The notes under the pieces are model-generated. The model was not told the DNA's origin. It saw only the letters and a list, made by a program, of their open reading frames with translations, and made no database searches. A program made the translations under genes and the position numbers. This document shows, one piece after another, positions 8,264-17,226 of a stretch of DNA of 64,000 nt (the stretch's first letter is position 1; the number at the start of each line of letters is the position of its first letter). This DNA is from Gilvimarinus sp. DA14 (GTDB taxonomy: Bacteria; Pseudomonadota; Gammaproteobacteria; Pseudomonadales; Cellvibrionaceae), in contig NZ_CP100350.1 in NCBI RefSeq assembly GCF_024204685.1, positions 3,064,501 to 3,128,500 on the forward strand. The letters run 5' to 3'.

Positions 8264-9399
8264 AGTCCTTTATTAAAAGTACCGGTGCGGCGCGCATAGC
8301 ACAATTTGTAGTGCTTGTTGCTTTTGTGATGCTCGGCGTGCATCAGGCGCGAGGTGAAAGTCGCTTCGATGCTCTGGTTGCCCCGCCGGGCAGCGAGAGC
8401 GCCGACAAGTTCAGTGGCTTGCCCCGTTATGGCTCTATCGCCGGTGCGCTACAGGCTGGCCATAGCCAAATTGCCGTAGCTCCGGGCGACTACTACGAAA
8501 AGCTCACTATCAATCGCGACCAGGTAACGCTTGCCGGCCTTGGGGAAAAACCTCCGCGTATTTTCTTTGATGCCTACGCCGGAATGGCCGGCGTGTATCA
8601 TCGCGATGACTGGGGTACGCCGGGCTCGGCCACGGTGACTATCAACGCTGTGGGCGTGCGTTTGCACAACCTGCATATCGAAAACAGTTTTGATTTTTTA
8701 GCCAACGACGCGCTGGATAAAGAAGACCCTTCACGAGTTCGTCATGCGCAAGCGGCGGCCTTATTGCTGGATATAGACAGCGATCTGACAGTTGTTACCG
8801 ACAGCGTGATTGACGGTTATCAAGACACGGTTTTTGCCGATGGCGGGCGCAGCTATTTTTATAACAGCCAAATCAGCGGCAATGTCGATTTTATTTTTGG
8901 TGATGGTCTGGCTGTGTTTGATCAATGCGAGATTATATCGCGCAAACGTGGCAAGGCCTTTAAGTCGGGAGATATCCAAGGGCATATCTCCGCGCCGTCT
9001 ACCAATATTAGTCAGCCTTATGGTCTGGTCTTTATTAACTCGCGGTTAACGCGGGAGGACGGCGTGCCGGATAACAGCGTCTCTTTAGGTCGCCCCTGGC
9101 ATCCGACCACGACGTTTGCCGATGGCCGCTATGCCGATCCGGATGCGATTGGCTCTGCCGTTTATCTTGATACTTGGATGGATGCCCACATTCGCAAGGA
9201 AGGCTGGGCGAGTATGAACGGCACTGCTCGCGACGGAACCAAAAGCCGCGTGTTTACACCCGCCGAGTCACGTTTTTACGAGTTAAACTCCGGTGGTCCT
9301 GGGGCACAGCCCCACGCACAAAGGCGTACGCTGTCCGCTGCGGAGCAAAACTCCCTGCGTGAGTTTATCGCTCGTTTCAAAAGCGAGCTGAGTTTCTAA
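8260..9399 (+). CDS. Secreted pectinesterase (carbohydrate esterase family 8)
   Basis: 379 residues with a Sec signal peptide ending near 'HQARG' (about residue 31). Pectinesterases remove methyl esters from homogalacturonan. The catalytic set is complete: 'GYQDT' with Gln188 and Asp189, 'GNVDFIFG' with the nucleophile Asp210, and 'LGRPW' with Arg278. I chose the ATG at 8260, which overlaps the uxuB stop (ATGA), because a longer frame from 8203 lies inside uxuB. Coupling an extracellular esterase to two cytoplasmic uronate enzymes in one operon ties demethylation to galacturonate use. A terminator-like hairpin follows at once. Confidence 0.93.
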   Translation: MKSFIKSTGAARIAQFVVLVAFVMLGVHQARGESRFDALVAPPGSESADKFSGLPRYGSIAGALQAGHSQIAVAPGDYYEKLTINRDQVTLAGLGEKPPRIFFDAYAGMAGVYHRDDWGTPGSATVTINAVGVRLHNLHIENSFDFLANDALDKEDPSRVRHAQAAALLLDIDSDLTVVTDSVIDGYQDTVFADGGRSYFYNSQISGNVDFIFGDGLAVFDQCEIISRKRGKAFKSGDIQGHISAPSTNISQPYGLVFINSRLTREDGVPDNSVSLGRPWHPTTTFADGRYADPDAIGSAVYLDTWMDAHIRKEGWASMNGTARDGTKSRVFTPAESRFYELNSGGPGAQPHAQRRTLSAAEQNSLREFIARFKSELSF

Positions 9400-9400
9400 T

Positions 9401-9424
9401 CGGGCAGCTTGCTGCCCGCCTTTA
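9401..9424 (+). terminator. Hairpin after the pectinesterase gene
   Basis: Perfect 8-bp stem CGGGCAGC/GCTGCCCG with a 2-nt gap, directly after the stop codon. It is followed by CCTTTATC, so the U tract is weak. Probably the end of the uxaC operon transcript. Confidence 0.55.
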
Positions 9425-9586
9425 TCTTGTCTGCTTACCTTTTAGTGCCGACGCTTAGGCGTACGATACGGGGAGTCAGTTCTGGCTTCCTGTTCGTTGG
9501 CAAGTTGTTAACCTTTTTCTTCCTACCTAAAGTGTAAAGTTTTTCAATTTGGAGCATTATCCGCCAATTTCTGCAAATTCCTGCCA

Positions 9587-9606
9587 TTGCTAACTCGCGT
9601 TAGCAA
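9587..9606. promoter_or_regulatory. LacI-family operator candidate upstream of the Cra-like regulator gene
   Basis: TTGCTAAC-TCGC-GTTAGCAA is a 20-bp palindrome with a CG centre and one mismatched pair, the usual build of LacI-family operators. It lies 114 bp upstream of the regulator start in a 320-bp gap that otherwise shows only a small hairpin (9663-9680). Autoregulation by the adjacent regulator is inferred. Confidence 0.5.
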
Positions 9607-9719
9607 ATTATGTACTATATATTCCGTAAAAAGTGGTAAAGCCAAAAGCCATTTTTGGTCGTCCTTGCGGTCATGCAAGGGCGTGTAAAACCTGACACAT
9701 AAAAATAATTGGTAGCAGT

Positions 9720-10733
9720 ATGGCCCAAACCGTTGATGACATAGCAGCCCACATGGGGTTGTCGGTAACCACCATTCGCCTGGTGCTGTTAGGTAAGGCG
9801 CGCCAGTATCGTATCAGCCGTGCCACCGAAAGCCGGGTGCGTGAGTATATTGACGAGCATGGTTACCAAATCAATCACAGCGCCCGCAGCCTGCGTTTAA
9901 AGCGTACCGATACGCTGGCGCTGATAATTCCGCGCCTTTCTAACCATTATTTTGCGTACCTTGCCGAGCTTTTAGAGCGGCGCTGCCGCCAGGCAGGGTT
10001 GCAGCTCATGGTGGCCTGCTGTGACGACAGCGAAGAGAACCAGCAGGCGCTGATTGATAATTTTCAACAGCGCAACGTAGACGGCGTTTTTATGGTGCCT
10101 GCCAATGCCAAGCTTGCCGCAACAGCGGCGAGATATTTTGATAACCGTTTGGTGTTGCTGGATCGCGACTTTGGTATGTCTGAGTACCCCGTAGTGGTAT
10201 CCGACAATGAACGGGCGGGATATGAGCTGGGCAGTAAGCTGTTGGAATTTTGTTTTGCTACGCAGCGCGCCCCCTCGATTTTACTGTTAGCGGGTAACCC
10301 TTATATGCCGTCTATTGATGCGCGCACTCAGGGAATAAAGCGCGCAGTTAAAGAGGCCGGCTTAGGGCGTAAAAACCTGCAAATACAAACAGCGCCGCGC
10401 AACGGTTTTAGCGACGGTAAGTCTGCGGTACAGGATTTTTTGCGCACCGGTCACGATCTGCCGTCAGTGTTGGTTACCTCTTCTATTCCTGTGTTTGAAG
10501 GTGCTCTTGATGCGTTGCGCGCCGAGGGGCGCGGCTATAGCTGCGACCAGGTTTTGGCCACCTTTGATGACAATACCATGCTGGACTTTCTGCCCAACCC
10601 TGTCTGCTCAATGCGTCAGGATTGCCCGCAAATGATTGACTTGGCATTTGCTGAAATGCAAGGGCTTATGACCGATCACGCCACCATCAGGCGGCATGTA
10701 TCGACGCTGACTTTAGTGGCAAGAAATATGTAA
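9720..10733 (+). CDS. LacI-family transcriptional regulator, Cra/FruR-like
   Basis: 337 residues. The N-terminal helix-turn-helix ('TVDDIAAHMGLSVTTIRLVLLGKARQYRIS', residues 4-33) has the extended 'GKARQYR' wing found in Cra/FruR rather than the usual LacI hinge. It is followed by a periplasmic-binding-protein-like sensor domain ('LALIIPRLSNHYFAYLAELLERR', about residues 63-85). Such proteins repress or activate sugar genes and respond to a sugar or sugar phosphate. It stands upstream of a GH43/TonB receptor/GH43/esterase set and has a palindromic operator in front of it. The ligand cannot be told from the sequence. GTG or internal starts look less likely than this ATG. Confidence 0.88.
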   Translation: MAQTVDDIAAHMGLSVTTIRLVLLGKARQYRISRATESRVREYIDEHGYQINHSARSLRLKRTDTLALIIPRLSNHYFAYLAELLERRCRQAGLQLMVACCDDSEENQQALIDNFQQRNVDGVFMVPANAKLAATAARYFDNRLVLLDRDFGMSEYPVVVSDNERAGYELGSKLLEFCFATQRAPSILLLAGNPYMPSIDARTQGIKRAVKEAGLGRKNLQIQTAPRNGFSDGKSAVQDFLRTGHDLPSVLVTSSIPVFEGALDALRAEGRGYSCDQVLATFDDNTMLDFLPNPVCSMRQDCPQMIDLAFAEMQGLMTDHATIRRHVSTLTLVARNM

Positions 10734-10756
10734 ACGTAATACGTAACAGGTGACGT

Positions 10757-12421
10757 ATGAAAACAATAACTAAGCTAATGGCAGCATTGAGTGCGGCGGC
10801 ACTTTTATCCGCTTGCCAGAGTGCGGAGCACTCTTCTGCACAAGTTGAGCGCGAGTGTTCGGATAGCCTGGGCAATTCGTTTATTCCCAGCTGCCAGCAA
10901 TGGGCCACTACTTACGAGGGGCAGAGACAGGCGGATTTGGGAGATGGTACTTACCTCAACCCGATCATGGCGGGTGATCATCCCGACCCCAGTATTCTAA
11001 AAGATGGCGAGGACTATTATATGGTCTTCTCTACTTTTGAGTCTTATCCCGCACTGACTATTTGGCACTCCACCGACATGATCAACTGGGAGCCCGTGGG
11101 CCCGGCGCTGGAGAAATACGTGGGCAGCATCTGGGCGCCGGAGCTAACCAAGCACGAAGGTCGCTACTATGTTTATCTGCCCGCGAAGTACCCCGGTCAC
11201 AATTCTAACTATGTTGTTTGGGCTGACCATATTGAGGGCCCCTGGTCCGACCCGGTGGATTTAGACCCGAACGAAGAGTATCCGGATCGCATTGACCCGG
11301 GCCACATTGTGGGCGAGGACGGCAAGCGTTATTTGTTTTTCTCTCACGGTGATTACGTACAGTTGTCTGACGATGGCTTGAGTTATGTCGGCGAAATGAA
11401 GCACGTTTACGACGGTTGGCAATATCCCGAAGAGTGGGATGTGGAAAGCTATGCCCAGGAAGGCCCCAAGATGATGAAGCGCGGTGACTACTTTTATATG
11501 ACTACCGCCGTCGGCGGCACCGCCGGTCCTCCAACGGGCCATATGGTCATCGCTGCACGCTCCAAAAGCATTCACGGCCCCTGGGAGAATTCTCCATACA
11601 ACCCAATCATTCGCACCGAGTCGGCTGCTGAAAAGTGGTGGTCGCGAGGCCATGCCACCGTGGTGGAAGGGCCCACCGAAGGCGATTGGTACATGATGTA
11701 CCACGGCTACGAAAATGGCTTTTACACCCTGGGGCGGCAGAGCCTGCTCGAGCCTATCAAGTGGCTGGATGACGGCTGGTATGTGTCGGCCGGCTACGAT
11801 GTGGGTAAGCCCATCCCTAAGCCCGAGGGCGGAGTAGGCGGTATTCAGCACGGCATGCCATTGTCTGACGATTTCAGCAAAAACAAATTTGGTATTCAGT
11901 GGAGCTTTTTTAAGGGCGATGTAACTGAGCAGGATCGCTTGCACTATGGCGTGGATGACCAGGGCCCTTACCTGAAATTGGACCCTAAGGGTGATTCCCC
12001 CTCTAATTCCTCGCCGATGAGTTTTGTCGCAGGCGACCAGGCCTACCAGTTTGAAGTTGATATAGAGCTAACTCCCGGAGCTATTGGCGGCGCCTTGTTG
12101 TTCTACAACGACAAGCTCTACGCGGGTGTTGGTGTGCTGGAAGACAAGTTTTTGCTGCATCGCTACGGCATGGACCAGCGTTATGCGCAAAAACCCGAAG
12201 GTAATAAGGTGCGGTTGCGGGTTACCAACGACAGGCACATTCTTACCGTTCGCTACAGTGTGGACGGTGGCGTTACATGGCAAAAGTATCCGACCCAGAT
12301 GGAAGTATCGGGTTACCACCACAATGTCGCCTACGGATTTATGAGCTTGCGCCCGGCGCTTTACGCCGCCGGCGATGGCCCGGTTATTTTCCGCAACTTT
12401 ACCTACAAAGCGCTCGAATAA
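10757..12421 (+). CDS. Lipoprotein glycoside hydrolase family 43
   Basis: 554 residues. A lipoprotein signal peptide ends in lipobox 'LLSAC' (Cys20). A five-bladed propeller domain (about residues 65-350) follows, then a beta-sandwich region (about 370-554). The GH43 triad is readable: base Asp77 in 'HPDPS', the pKa-modulating Asp in 'RIDPGH', and the acid Glu in 'AQEGPKMM'. GH43 enzymes are arabinofuranosidases, xylosidases or galactosidases, and I cannot pick one safely. It begins 23 nt after the regulator gene. The TonB receptor follows downstream, suggesting surface or periplasmic trimming of imported oligosaccharides. Confidence 0.88.
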   Translation: MKTITKLMAALSAAALLSACQSAEHSSAQVERECSDSLGNSFIPSCQQWATTYEGQRQADLGDGTYLNPIMAGDHPDPSILKDGEDYYMVFSTFESYPALTIWHSTDMINWEPVGPALEKYVGSIWAPELTKHEGRYYVYLPAKYPGHNSNYVVWADHIEGPWSDPVDLDPNEEYPDRIDPGHIVGEDGKRYLFFSHGDYVQLSDDGLSYVGEMKHVYDGWQYPEEWDVESYAQEGPKMMKRGDYFYMTTAVGGTAGPPTGHMVIAARSKSIHGPWENSPYNPIIRTESAAEKWWSRGHATVVEGPTEGDWYMMYHGYENGFYTLGRQSLLEPIKWLDDGWYVSAGYDVGKPIPKPEGGVGGIQHGMPLSDDFSKNKFGIQWSFFKGDVTEQDRLHYGVDDQGPYLKLDPKGDSPSNSSPMSFVAGDQAYQFEVDIELTPGAIGGALLFYNDKLYAGVGVLEDKFLLHRYGMDQRYAQKPEGNKVRLRVTNDRHILTVRYSVDGGVTWQKYPTQMEVSGYHHNVAYGFMSLRPALYAAGDGPVIFRNFTYKALE

Positions 12422-12479
12422 AGCAGGTGTGAAATCCGGGGTGGCAGCTGCTGCCCCACGGAGAAGTTGCGTCTAAAAA

Positions 12480-12492
12480 TTGGTCAGTCCGA
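12480..12492. promoter_or_regulatory. FadR-type operator candidate, distal, upstream of TonB receptor 1
   Basis: TTGGTCAGTCCGA matches the TTGGTCnGACCAA element at ten of twelve defined positions. It sits in the 308-bp gap between the GH43 gene and the TonB receptor, 238 bp before the receptor start. A G+C-rich inverted repeat (GGCAGC/GCTGCC, 12443-12455) without a U tract precedes it. Confidence 0.4.
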
Positions 12493-12567
12493 TATACTGA
12501 AAAGTGTTCAAAACTAACTTTCTAAATAGCAAAAAAATACTTTGTATATAGTATATAAATACACTAG

Positions 12568-12582
12568 ATTGGTCGGGCCAAT
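12568..12582. promoter_or_regulatory. FadR-type operator candidate, proximal, upstream of TonB receptor 1
   Basis: ATTGGTCGGGCCAAT is a 15-bp palindrome with a single mismatch, one of the best copies of the shared element. A weaker copy, TTGGACAGGCCGG, lies at 12624-12636. An A+T-rich stretch with TATATA runs (12544-12560) just upstream may hold the -10 region. Confidence 0.5.
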
Positions 12583-12729
12583 AGATCGTTAATGAAAGCT
12601 TTAGTGGTCTGTAAAAGCAATAATTGGACAGGCCGGTTGTTTGGGTAAGTGAGGCTGCTCAGCCCCAAGAACGGCCAGCTCGTCAACTACACTATCCGTG
12701 CATTACATAATAAATACGAAGGAGTGCTT

Positions 12730-15486
12730 ATGTTTACTCGCAGAAAACTAACCAACCCGTTGCTCACCAGCTCATCCGTACTTGCCATGACTCTGGCGCT
12801 TTCTGGTCAGACATTCGCCCAAGAAGGTGACGCCGAAGAGTTTGCTTTAGAAGAAGTTGTGGTGACTGGCTTTCGCCAAAGTTTGGAGCGGGCGCTGGAT
12901 GTTAAGCGCGATGCCGTCGGCTCGGTAGATGCCATTATGGCCGAAGACATTGCCGACTTTCCGGATCAAAACCTCGCAGAGTCGTTGCAGCGTATTCCCG
13001 GTGTAACCATCACTCGCGACTCCGGTGAAGGCCGTGAGATTTCGGTGCGCGGTTTATCCGGTGAATTTACCCGCGTACGTATTAACGGCTTAGAAGCCAT
13101 TGCCGCTACTGGCGGTGAGGGTGGCCCCAACCGCGGTCGTAGTTTTGACTTTAATGTGTTTGCCTCTGAGCTTTTCAACTCCATTGAGGTACGAAAAACC
13201 GCACAGGCGAATATCGATGAGGGCTCGTTGGGCGCTGTAGTGGATTTGAACACTGGCCGTCCATTTAATTACGAAGAGGGTGCTACTTTTGCGGCCAATG
13301 TTGAAGGTCAGTACAACGATTTGACCGAAGATGTTGGTCCGCGCGTGTCGGGCTTGTTTGCGTACCACGACCCTGAAGGCGTGTGGGGTGCATCTTTCTC
13401 GGCTGCCTACTCGGATACCACTACCAAAGAAATGGGTCAGAATACCGTTCGCTGGCAGCGAGCTGGTTTCGCTTCAGTTATGGGGGTGGACTGCTCTGCG
13501 AACCCGGGTGACGCAGGTTGTGCTGAAGTGGCTGGAGCTTTCCATCCGCGTATTCCTCGCTACGGTCAAATTGAAGTTAAGCGCGAGCGCTTGGGTTTAA
13601 CCGGTAGCTTACAGTTCCGCCCTACGGATGCCACCAAGGTAAGCATTGATGCACTTTATTCCGAGCTTGATGCGTCGCGCGGCGAAAAGTGGGGCGAAGT
13701 ATTGTTTCGGGGTAATGAAGGTGGCATGGATGTTGTGGATTACAGCTATGATCCAAGCACCAACAACCTGAACATGATGGAGGTCAACAACGCCTGGGTT
13801 CGCAATGAAAATTTTGAAAAAGCCTGGACCACCAAGTTTAATCAAATTGGTGTTGATATAGAGCACGACTTTACCGATAACTTTAGTGGCCATTTGCTTT
13901 TAGGTACATCCGAATCCAAGCTGAACTTCCCTTACGAAATTACCTTTATGTACGATGACCGTGATTACAACGGTTATATGTACGATTACACCAACGATAA
14001 AGATCCCGTGCTGGCCTTTAACGGCCCGGATGTGACCGATGCTACTAACTTCCAGATGTCGGAGTTTCGTGATCGGCCTACGGATACCACGCATGGTTTT
14101 GACAATGTCAGTGTCGACTTTGATTGGCGCTTGAACGATGTGTTCAGTCTGGAGTTTGGTGCCAGCTATAAGAAATTTACCTTTGATACTGATGGTTATC
14201 GCCGCGACTCAACCGTTTGCGGTAACGAATCTATCGACTTCAATTGTGACACCGACGGTGACGGCACGGCTGATTTGTACGGTATTCCTGGCACTGCTGA
14301 GCTGTCAGAGGTTTACACCTTTGACGACGATGTGGGCGCTGGTAGCACGACTTCGTGGGTGATTCCGAGCCTGGACGGTTGGATAAACGAAATTGATTTG
14401 TTTAATCAGCCCGCCAGTCAAGATCAGGGTAGTGTCAACTCGGTTGAAGAGGAAGATCTTGCCGCCTTTGTACAATTGAACGGTACCACTGAAATCGCCG
14501 GCATGGGCTTCAACTTTAACGTTGGTGTTCGTTACGCCGAAACCGACCAAACGTCTTCCGGTTATAACTCCGGTTCTTGGGTAACTGTCGATCGCGATCC
14601 GTACGACGATATTCTGCCTTCTTTGAATACCGCACTTTGGGTGACGGACGATCTAGTGTGGCGTTTTGCTGCGGCGCAGGTAATGACTCGTCCGGGCCTG
14701 GGTAATTTGTCACCCGGTGGTAGCGTAGATACCTTTAACTACAAGGTGTCTTACAAAAACCCCTACCTGGATCCAACCCGTGCCGATTCATTCGATACCT
14801 CGTTAGAGTGGTATTTTGCGGACGAAGCTGTGGTGTCTTTGGCGCTGTTCTATAAAGACATCGAGTCGCGTCCCATCGGTTCTGAAAGCGAAGGCACCTA
14901 CGCCTCTACTGGTTTGCCATTGTCTCTGCTGAACCCAACCTCGCCAGCAGGCCAGAACCCAGAAGGGCAGCCTTGGACCATTTCATCTATCGATAATGGC
15001 CCTGGCGGTGAAGTAGAAGGTTTCGAAGTGGCTTATCAATCGCCGCTGTCGGTATTTGGTGGCGAAGATACTCTTTTGGACAACTTCGGTGTTATTGCCA
15101 ACTACACCTACGTAACCTCTGATGTGGATTACACCTTTGGTGATGAGATTATTACCGAGCGCTTGTTTGGGCTATCAGAAAACTCTTACAACGCTACGCT
15201 CTACTACGAAGATGATAAGTTCAACGCTCGTATCTCGGCGGCCTATCGCGATGATTACCTGACCAGCACCAGTGGTAATGGTAACCAGTTCGAAGGTTAC
15301 GAGGGCACCATGAACGTAGACTTCTCAGCCGGGTATGCCCTGACCGAAAATCTGGACTTGAAACTTGAAGGTCTGAATTTGACCGACAATTATCAAGACC
15401 GCTTTACCGACCTTGAGAACAAGCGTCGTTATGAGTGGGACCACACCGGTCGCGTATTCACCTTCGGTGTTAAATACACCATGTAA
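12730..15486 (+). CDS. TonB-dependent receptor, large carbohydrate-type (TIGR01782-like)
   Basis: 918 residues from the ATG at 12730, which has a strong aaggag site; a longer frame from 12649 lacks support. A Sec signal peptide (about residues 1-29, 'TFAQ/EG') is followed by a TonB box 'EEVVVTGFR', a plug domain ('DIADFPDQNLAESLQRIPGV', 'ISVRGL') and a C-terminal barrel ending in 'FTFGVKYTM' with a final aromatic-type strand. This subfamily imports oligosaccharides across the outer membrane in Caulobacter, Xanthomonas and related degraders. It is flanked by two GH43 lipoproteins, so arabino- or xylo-oligosaccharides are plausible ligands. A clear terminator follows. Confidence 0.94.
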   Translation: MFTRRKLTNPLLTSSSVLAMTLALSGQTFAQEGDAEEFALEEVVVTGFRQSLERALDVKRDAVGSVDAIMAEDIADFPDQNLAESLQRIPGVTITRDSGEGREISVRGLSGEFTRVRINGLEAIAATGGEGGPNRGRSFDFNVFASELFNSIEVRKTAQANIDEGSLGAVVDLNTGRPFNYEEGATFAANVEGQYNDLTEDVGPRVSGLFAYHDPEGVWGASFSAAYSDTTTKEMGQNTVRWQRAGFASVMGVDCSANPGDAGCAEVAGAFHPRIPRYGQIEVKRERLGLTGSLQFRPTDATKVSIDALYSELDASRGEKWGEVLFRGNEGGMDVVDYSYDPSTNNLNMMEVNNAWVRNENFEKAWTTKFNQIGVDIEHDFTDNFSGHLLLGTSESKLNFPYEITFMYDDRDYNGYMYDYTNDKDPVLAFNGPDVTDATNFQMSEFRDRPTDTTHGFDNVSVDFDWRLNDVFSLEFGASYKKFTFDTDGYRRDSTVCGNESIDFNCDTDGDGTADLYGIPGTAELSEVYTFDDDVGAGSTTSWVIPSLDGWINEIDLFNQPASQDQGSVNSVEEEDLAAFVQLNGTTEIAGMGFNFNVGVRYAETDQTSSGYNSGSWVTVDRDPYDDILPSLNTALWVTDDLVWRFAAAQVMTRPGLGNLSPGGSVDTFNYKVSYKNPYLDPTRADSFDTSLEWYFADEAVVSLALFYKDIESRPIGSESEGTYASTGLPLSLLNPTSPAGQNPEGQPWTISSIDNGPGGEVEGFEVAYQSPLSVFGGEDTLLDNFGVIANYTYVTSDVDYTFGDEIITERLFGLSENSYNATLYYEDDKFNARISAAYRDDYLTSTSGNGNQFEGYEGTMNVDFSAGYALTENLDLKLEGLNLTDNYQDRFTDLENKRRYEWDHTGRVFTFGVKYTM

Positions 15487-15547
15487 AACCCATCCCCAGG
15501 ACGATGGTTGGTTGTGAGCACTTCTTGTCATCCGTCCTGAACTCTTC

Positions 15548-15582
15548 AGCCGAACCAGCTTGCTGTGTTCGGCTGCTTTTTT
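15548..15582 (+). terminator. Rho-independent terminator after TonB receptor 1
   Basis: AGCCGAAC pairs with GTTCGGCT, with an inner CAGC/GCTG extension, followed by GC and six T. It lies 62 nt after the receptor stop and 29 nt before the next gene, which may therefore depend on read-through or its own promoter. Confidence 0.85.
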
Positions 15583-15610
15583 ATTGACAGACCACAAGCC
15601 TGAGGTGGAT

Positions 15611-17224
15611 ATGAGAACACTTTGGATGCTGGCGCTTATCGGTATGGCCGGCTGTCAAACCTCTCCCGAATCTGCGCAACCTAGCAAATCGGTTGCGGAT
15701 AAAACCTATCAAAACCCTATTATTCACGCCGATTACTCCGACCCGGATGTGGTGGCTGTAAACGGCAATTTTTATATGACGGCGTCCAGTTTTAACGCGT
15801 CGCCCGGTCTGCCCGTTTTGCACTCTAAAGATCTGGTGCACTGGAAGTTGATTAATCACGCTCTGCCTACCCAAGTGCCGGCCGATGTATTCGCTACGCC
15901 TCAACATGGCAATGGCGTTTGGGCGCCCAATATTCGCTACCACAATAATGAGTATTGGATTTTCTACCCCGACCCCGATTATGGTATTTACGTGACTCGC
16001 ACCAGTGAGCCGGCCGGCCAGTGGAGCGAGCCCGAATTAATTCTTGCAGGCGAGGGCCTGATTGATCCCACACCCGTGTGGGACGATGACGGCAAAGCCT
16101 ATTTGATTCACGCCTGGGCAAAAAGCCGCGCAGGAATTAACAACATACTTACCTTGCGCGAGATGGCGCCCGATACCAGCTGGGTTTCGCCAGAGCACAC
16201 CACCATTGTGGATGCCAATAAGCTTGAGCGTTTTCGCACGCTCGAAGGCCCCAAGTTTTATAAGCGCAATGGCTACTACTATATTTTTGCCCCCGCCGGA
16301 GGCGTGGACATGGGGTGGCAAACCGTTTTTCGCGCACGCGATATCGCCGGCCCCTACGAGCACCGCATCGTCATGGAGCAGGGCAATACGCTTGTCAATG
16401 GTCCCCACCAGGGCAGCTTGATTACCGCCCCCGACGGTCGCGATTGGTTTATCCATTTTCAGTCCAAAAAAGCCTATGGCCGTATACCGCATTTACAACC
16501 TGTTGCCTGGAAAGACGGTTGGCCCATCATCGGTGAAGACCCGGACGGCGACGGTGTGGGACAGCCGGTTACCGGTGGCCCCATGCCTCTGCCCGCTGTG
16601 GCGGAGGGCTTTAGCATTGATCCCGGCGATGAGTTTACCGAGCAATCGTTAAACTTGGTGTGGCACTTTAACGCCAATAAACAACAGCGCTTTTACTCGC
16701 TGAGGGAGAAGCCGGGCTTTCTGCGGTTGTTCGCCCAGCCGGCTCGCAAGGGAGATAACCTGTGGATGGAGCCGGCGCTTCTGATGCAAAAACTTCCCGC
16801 CGAAATCTTTGAGGCGCGCGGCAAAATTACCCTGTCGGAGAATGCTCGGGACGCAGGCTTGCTGCTATTCGGCGAAGACTACGCTTGGGTAGGCTTGCGC
16901 CGGGATGATCAAGGCCAGGTGCGCGTGGCTTATGTGCAGTGTATGGATGCGCGCAAAGGTTGTGAGGAAGATGAGACTGAATCCTTTAAGGTTAATTCCG
17001 ATACCCTCGAGCTGCGGGTGATTGTGCAGCCGGGGGCGACCGCAGTATTCAGCTTTCGCGATGACCTCACCGGCCGCTTCCGCTCTATTGGGGAACACTT
17101 TCAGGCGAAGAAAGGACGCTGGGTCGGCGCTAAGATCGGCTTTTTTAGCCGTGCTAACGATGCACAGGCTTACGCGGATATCGACTATTTTCGTCTGAAT
17201 AAAGTGGGTGGTCTGGGGGAATAA
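15611..17224 (+). CDS. Lipoprotein glycoside hydrolase family 43 with C-terminal beta-sandwich
   Basis: 537 residues from the ATG at 15611 (gaggtg site); the longer frame from 15560 would run through the terminator. Short lipoprotein signal ending 'MAGC' (Cys15). The propeller domain (about residues 33-325) carries base Asp44 in 'DYSDPDV', the second Asp in 'LIDPTPVW' and acid Glu in 'TLEGPKFYKR'. The C-terminal part (about 340-537) resembles the beta-sandwich found in xylosidase/arabinofuranosidase GH43 proteins. The exact linkage is not predictable from the sequence alone. It is followed 2 nt later by a carboxylesterase gene, a tight pair suggesting joint action on acylated side chains. Confidence 0.88.
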   Translation: MRTLWMLALIGMAGCQTSPESAQPSKSVADKTYQNPIIHADYSDPDVVAVNGNFYMTASSFNASPGLPVLHSKDLVHWKLINHALPTQVPADVFATPQHGNGVWAPNIRYHNNEYWIFYPDPDYGIYVTRTSEPAGQWSEPELILAGEGLIDPTPVWDDDGKAYLIHAWAKSRAGINNILTLREMAPDTSWVSPEHTTIVDANKLERFRTLEGPKFYKRNGYYYIFAPAGGVDMGWQTVFRARDIAGPYEHRIVMEQGNTLVNGPHQGSLITAPDGRDWFIHFQSKKAYGRIPHLQPVAWKDGWPIIGEDPDGDGVGQPVTGGPMPLPAVAEGFSIDPGDEFTEQSLNLVWHFNANKQQRFYSLREKPGFLRLFAQPARKGDNLWMEPALLMQKLPAEIFEARGKITLSENARDAGLLLFGEDYAWVGLRRDDQGQVRVAYVQCMDARKGCEEDETESFKVNSDTLELRVIVQPGATAVFSFRDDLTGRFRSIGEHFQAKKGRWVGAKIGFFSRANDAQAYADIDYFRLNKVGGLGE

Positions 17225-17226
17225 AA

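Noticed and set aside
12443-12455. GGCAGC/GCTGCC inverted repeat after the first GH43 gene
   Set aside because: Short stem and no U tract; not supported as a terminator.
15548-15610. Longer start for the second GH43 gene at 15560
   Set aside because: It would begin inside the terminator of the preceding gene; the ATG at 15611 has a ribosome binding site and starts a lipoprotein signal.
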